Below are positions 61,986 through 64,000 of a stretch of 64,000 bases of DNA, in pieces. The stretch spans positions 62,001-126,000 of the forward strand of contig NZ_JAJISD010000001.1 in NCBI RefSeq assembly GCF_020880995.1, written 5' to 3'. Each line of letters starts with the position of its first letter. The stretch's first letter is position 1. This DNA is from Reyranella aquatilis (GTDB lineage: Bacteria > Pseudomonadota > Alphaproteobacteria > Reyranellales > Reyranellaceae). Under the pieces are notes generated by a model, which had not been told where the DNA came from, did not search any database, and saw only the letters and a list, made by a program, of their open reading frames with translations. The translations under genes were made by a program, and so were the position numbers.

Positions 61986-63734
61986 GGGGCCAGACGAGGC
62001 ACCGACGAAGTCGAGCATTTCCGTATTGGCGTCGCGGCGGCTCTCGAACGAGATCAGCGCGTGATCCATGCGCGGCACCACGCGCATCTCGGCGCCGCGA
62101 TAGGATGAGAGGGCGCCGGGTTCCAGTGTGAACTCCCGCCGGAACATTTCGAGATCCTCTTCCGCCGGCGAGAACAGGAACAGCGTCCTGACGCCGCGCT
62201 GGCAGAGGTCCGAAAGCGAGGACTGTGCGAACGACTGCTTGCGGATCAGGCCCACCTCCCGTCCGGCGCGGCGCATGCCGAGGCGCACCGAGCGCAGGCC
62301 CCGGACCCAGAGCGAATGCAGCACGGTGCCGAAGTCGACGCGTCCCCCGAGCAGGGTCTGCCAGCTCTGAGGGCTGAACACTTTGCGCAGGTAGAACATC
62401 GGCGTCAGACGCCGGTGATCGAGATAAGTGATCTCGTCTGGGCGACGCGGCAGGGTGAAGAGGGGCTGGTTGACCAGCATCAGCCCGCTGATTCGGGGCT
62501 CGGCGAGCGCGGCATGGAATGCGTGGTAGGCGCCGGAGCAGATGCCCTGCACGGTGAACCTGCGGTAGCCTCTGGCCTGCAGCGCGTTGATCATCGCACG
62601 GATGTCGGCGGTCCGGTCGCTGAAGGAATGGCTCAGGATGTTTTCCGTGCCGACGGGGCCGAGGCTGTCGCCCAGTCCGGCGAAGTCGGCGCGCAAAGAG
62701 GAAATGCCGGAGCGGGCGAGACGCCTCGCGAATTCCACGCCCTGCCGCGACGCACCATAGCGAGGATCGCGCCCGCCGTTCACGATGATGACGACCTGGC
62801 CCGAGGGACCGCGATCCGGGTCACAGAGGATGCCGAAGAGGCGTCCGTCCGGCCCGAAGTTCAGGGTCGTCTCGACGCAGCCTGGGGGACGCAGCACGGC
62901 GGCCTCGGGCAGCCTGGGAAGAGCCCGCTCCGCCGCCGGGCGCGCCGTGAGGGGGAAGGCGCCGTTCATCCAGTCGATCACGTCGTGGAAAGTCGGAAGA
63001 CGCACGGCGTCGAACGTCGGATGTCCCATCAGGGAATTCAGGTCGTCGCTCCAGCCGTGAGTCGTGGCCTCGGCTCCAGCCTGTCGCCAGGCTGCGAGGA
63101 AGGCGTCGAGACGTCTGCTTTCGGCTCGGGCAAACACCGCGACCTTCTGGCCGGCCCTCGGCACAGCCTCGCGCAGGTCGGTCGCCGCGATTGTGGACAC
63201 CGTGGCCGGGCCGAAGCGGAACTCGCCGACTTCGATCTCGCCGGAGGGCAGCACCCGTCCACCATGCAGCTCTGCATCGAGAGTCAGCTCGCGGACGTAG
63301 GATCGGCCGCTGACGGTCGGCTCGAAGAAGAGGTAGCCTGCGACGTCCGGGCGCGACGAGGCGGCGGCCGTCGCCAGCATGGCCCCCGCGCGCATGCCGC
63401 ACAGCATCACGGAACGGGCGCCGCTCACTTCCTTGAGCCAGTCGATCGCCTGCTCGACGCTCTCGCGCCAGGCCGTCCAGTGGTTTCCCGCGCGCTCGAT
63501 CGCATAGTCACAGGAATCGCCAGTGCCGGGATACTCGAGACGGGCCGTCCAGTAGCCGGCGCGCGCCAGCCGGTCGGCGAGAACCCGGAGCCCGCAGTAC
63601 GGTACCAACTCGTCGCCCAGAAGGCCGGGGCAGATCAGGACCGCCACGTCGCTCGCACGTTCATCGACAGGCGTGTGCAGCCACCCGAAGCAGTCGTTAA
63701 CCGCAACCGGCCTCATGATACCCCATTGACCCAC
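61959..63734 (-). CDS. Tandem alpha/beta hydrolase, exosortase/polysaccharide type
   Basis: A 591-aa protein with two alpha/beta-hydrolase domains (about 1-265 and 285-580). Domain 1 has PGLLGDELVPYCGLR and the nucleophile elbow Gly-Met-Arg115-Ala-Gly, so it lacks a catalytic Ser/Cys. Domain 2 has the elbow Gly-Ile-Cys399-Ser-Gly, the Asp near LRADFAGLGDSLG, and a final His in PRMDHALISFES. Such paired hydrolases occur in exosortase/EpsH-linked polysaccharide clusters, usually as separate genes. The next gene, upstream and divergent, is an acyl carrier protein, as expected for that type of locus. MRPVAVND (63716) is an alternative start. Confidence 0.75.
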   Translation of the reverse strand: MGQWGIMRPVAVNDCFGWLHTPVDERASDVAVLICPGLLGDELVPYCGLRVLADRLARAGYWTARLEYPGTGDSCDYAIERAGNHWTAWRESVEQAIDWLKEVSGARSVMLCGMRAGAMLATAAASSRPDVAGYLFFEPTVSGRSYVRELTLDAELHGGRVLPSGEIEVGEFRFGPATVSTIAATDLREAVPRAGQKVAVFARAESRRLDAFLAAWRQAGAEATTHGWSDDLNSLMGHPTFDAVRLPTFHDVIDWMNGAFPLTARPAAERALPRLPEAAVLRPPGCVETTLNFGPDGRLFGILCDPDRGPSGQVVIIVNGGRDPRYGASRQGVEFARRLARSGISSLRADFAGLGDSLGPVGTENILSHSFSDRTADIRAMINALQARGYRRFTVQGICSGAYHAFHAALAEPRISGLMLVNQPLFTLPRRPDEITYLDHRRLTPMFYLRKVFSPQSWQTLLGGRVDFGTVLHSLWVRGLRSVRLGMRRAGREVGLIRKQSFAQSSLSDLCQRGVRTLFLFSPAEEDLEMFRREFTLEPGALSSYRGAEMRVVPRMDHALISFESRRDANTEMLDFVGASSGPSTASRGQP

Positions 63735-63856
63735 CAGCGTTTCCGGGACTTCCCACGGTCCCGGTACGCTGCAAATTGATTTGTTCCCCGCCCGAGAATA
63801 TCCTAAACCGCAGGAAATGCTTGCGAATTTTCGATTCGCGGTGGCTGGGAGCTCCG
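63735..63856. other. Divergent control region of the hydrolase and ACP genes
   Basis: 122 bases without a gene. AT-richer than the flanks, with GAATATCC, GCAAATTGATTTG and GAATTTTCGATTCG, consistent with promoters in both directions. No clear operator was identified. Confidence 0.4.
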
Positions 63857-64000
63857 GTGTCCGACCCCCTCAAGGTACGAATTCGAACGGTACTGAAGAC
63901 TGCCGGCAGCTTGCAGCAGGGTGTCGAAGCGATCAGGGACGATTCGGACCTCCATGCGGCCGGCCTGACGTCCCATGCCACGGTTAGCCTGATGCTGGCC
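63857..64000 (+). CDS. Acyl carrier protein, 5' part, runs off the window
   Basis: The first 48 codons of a small protein: a GTG start (after GGGAGC), then SDPLKVRIRTVLKTAGSLQQ and AIRDDSDLHAAGLTSHATVS. The pattern D-L-x-x-A-G-L-T-S-H matches the phosphopantetheine site (Ser in LTSHATV) of acyl carrier proteins. It is divergent from the tandem hydrolase, which fits an acyl-transfer or exosortase-linked polysaccharide locus continuing to the right. The C-terminus lies outside the window. Confidence 0.78.
   Translation, partial: MSDPLKVRIRTVLKTAGSLQQGVEAIRDDSDLHAAGLTSHATVSLMLA

Overview
The window is about 64 kb of GC-rich chromosomal DNA, roughly 65% GC by eye. It looks alphaproteobacterial: it has three Bug/TctC-type extracytoplasmic receptors, TRAP and CoxSLM-type systems, a CHASE2 adenylate cyclase, a Rhizobium-type asparaginase, an ErpA/IscA protein and many GTG starts. 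A Reyranella-, Bradyrhizobium- or Rhodospirillales-like soil or water bacterium fits best; this is inference, and no rRNA or other taxonomic marker is present. I found no tRNA, rRNA, CRISPR array or intact prophage.

Layout. 1-1.3 kb: a possible leader-peptide attenuator before a GNAT acetyltransferase, then an unknown small protein. 1.3-9.5 kb: GST, two acyl-CoA synthetases (one frameshifted) divergent from a cytochrome P450, a PP2C phosphatase coupled to an R. etli-type asparaginase, and a TrmA/RlmD-type RNA methyltransferase. 9.5-24.2 kb: a membrane protein, a broken duplicate of the methyltransferase 3' end, an SDR, exonuclease III, a Bug receptor, an ErpA-like protein, an EamA transporter, a CHASE2 adenylate cyclase overlapping a D-glutamate-cyclase-like gene, an acyl-CoA dehydrogenase, a minus-strand MaoC/CitE/ExoD/Rieske-oxygenase run, a quinone oxidoreductase and a second SDR. 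24.2-27.3 kb: an AT-richer accessory patch with a decayed IS630-like transposase, an unknown protein, a HEPN-motif protein, an RcsF-like lipoprotein and unassigned gene scraps.

27.3-38.3 kb: a DUF2817 peptidase-like enzyme, a membrane GH17 protein, CoxG, a TRAP transporter operon, and a three-subunit molybdenum hydroxylase of the CO-dehydrogenase form II type (small, large, medium order). 38.3-50 kb: pyrrolidone-carboxylate peptidase, an RND efflux pair with a divergent TetR regulator, a TMEM43-like protein, a PhyH dioxygenase, an ABM monooxygenase, a D-aminoacylase-like amidohydrolase, a tartrate/isopropylmalate-type dehydrogenase and a DUF4202 protein.

50-54.5 kb: the nitrite reductase operon nirBD. 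Its leader reads as a complete regulatory cascade: a sigma-54 promoter, two hairpins with A..G.. hexaloops (the ANTAR/NasT-NasR target), an intrinsic terminator, then nirB. This is the strongest regulatory find. 54.5-64 kb: a Pro/Gly-rich exported protein, a PhoD-like phosphatase, a LysR gene divergent from a sulfatase-Bug-TauD-SGNH run (the TauD gene carries an in-frame amber codon), a tandem alpha/beta hydrolase with unusual nucleophile positions, and the start of an acyl carrier protein gene at the right edge.

Palindromic repeats of about 85-125 bp lie between convergent genes at three places and a perfect 21-bp inverted repeat lies in a fourth gap. They look like REP-type elements that may act as bidirectional terminators.
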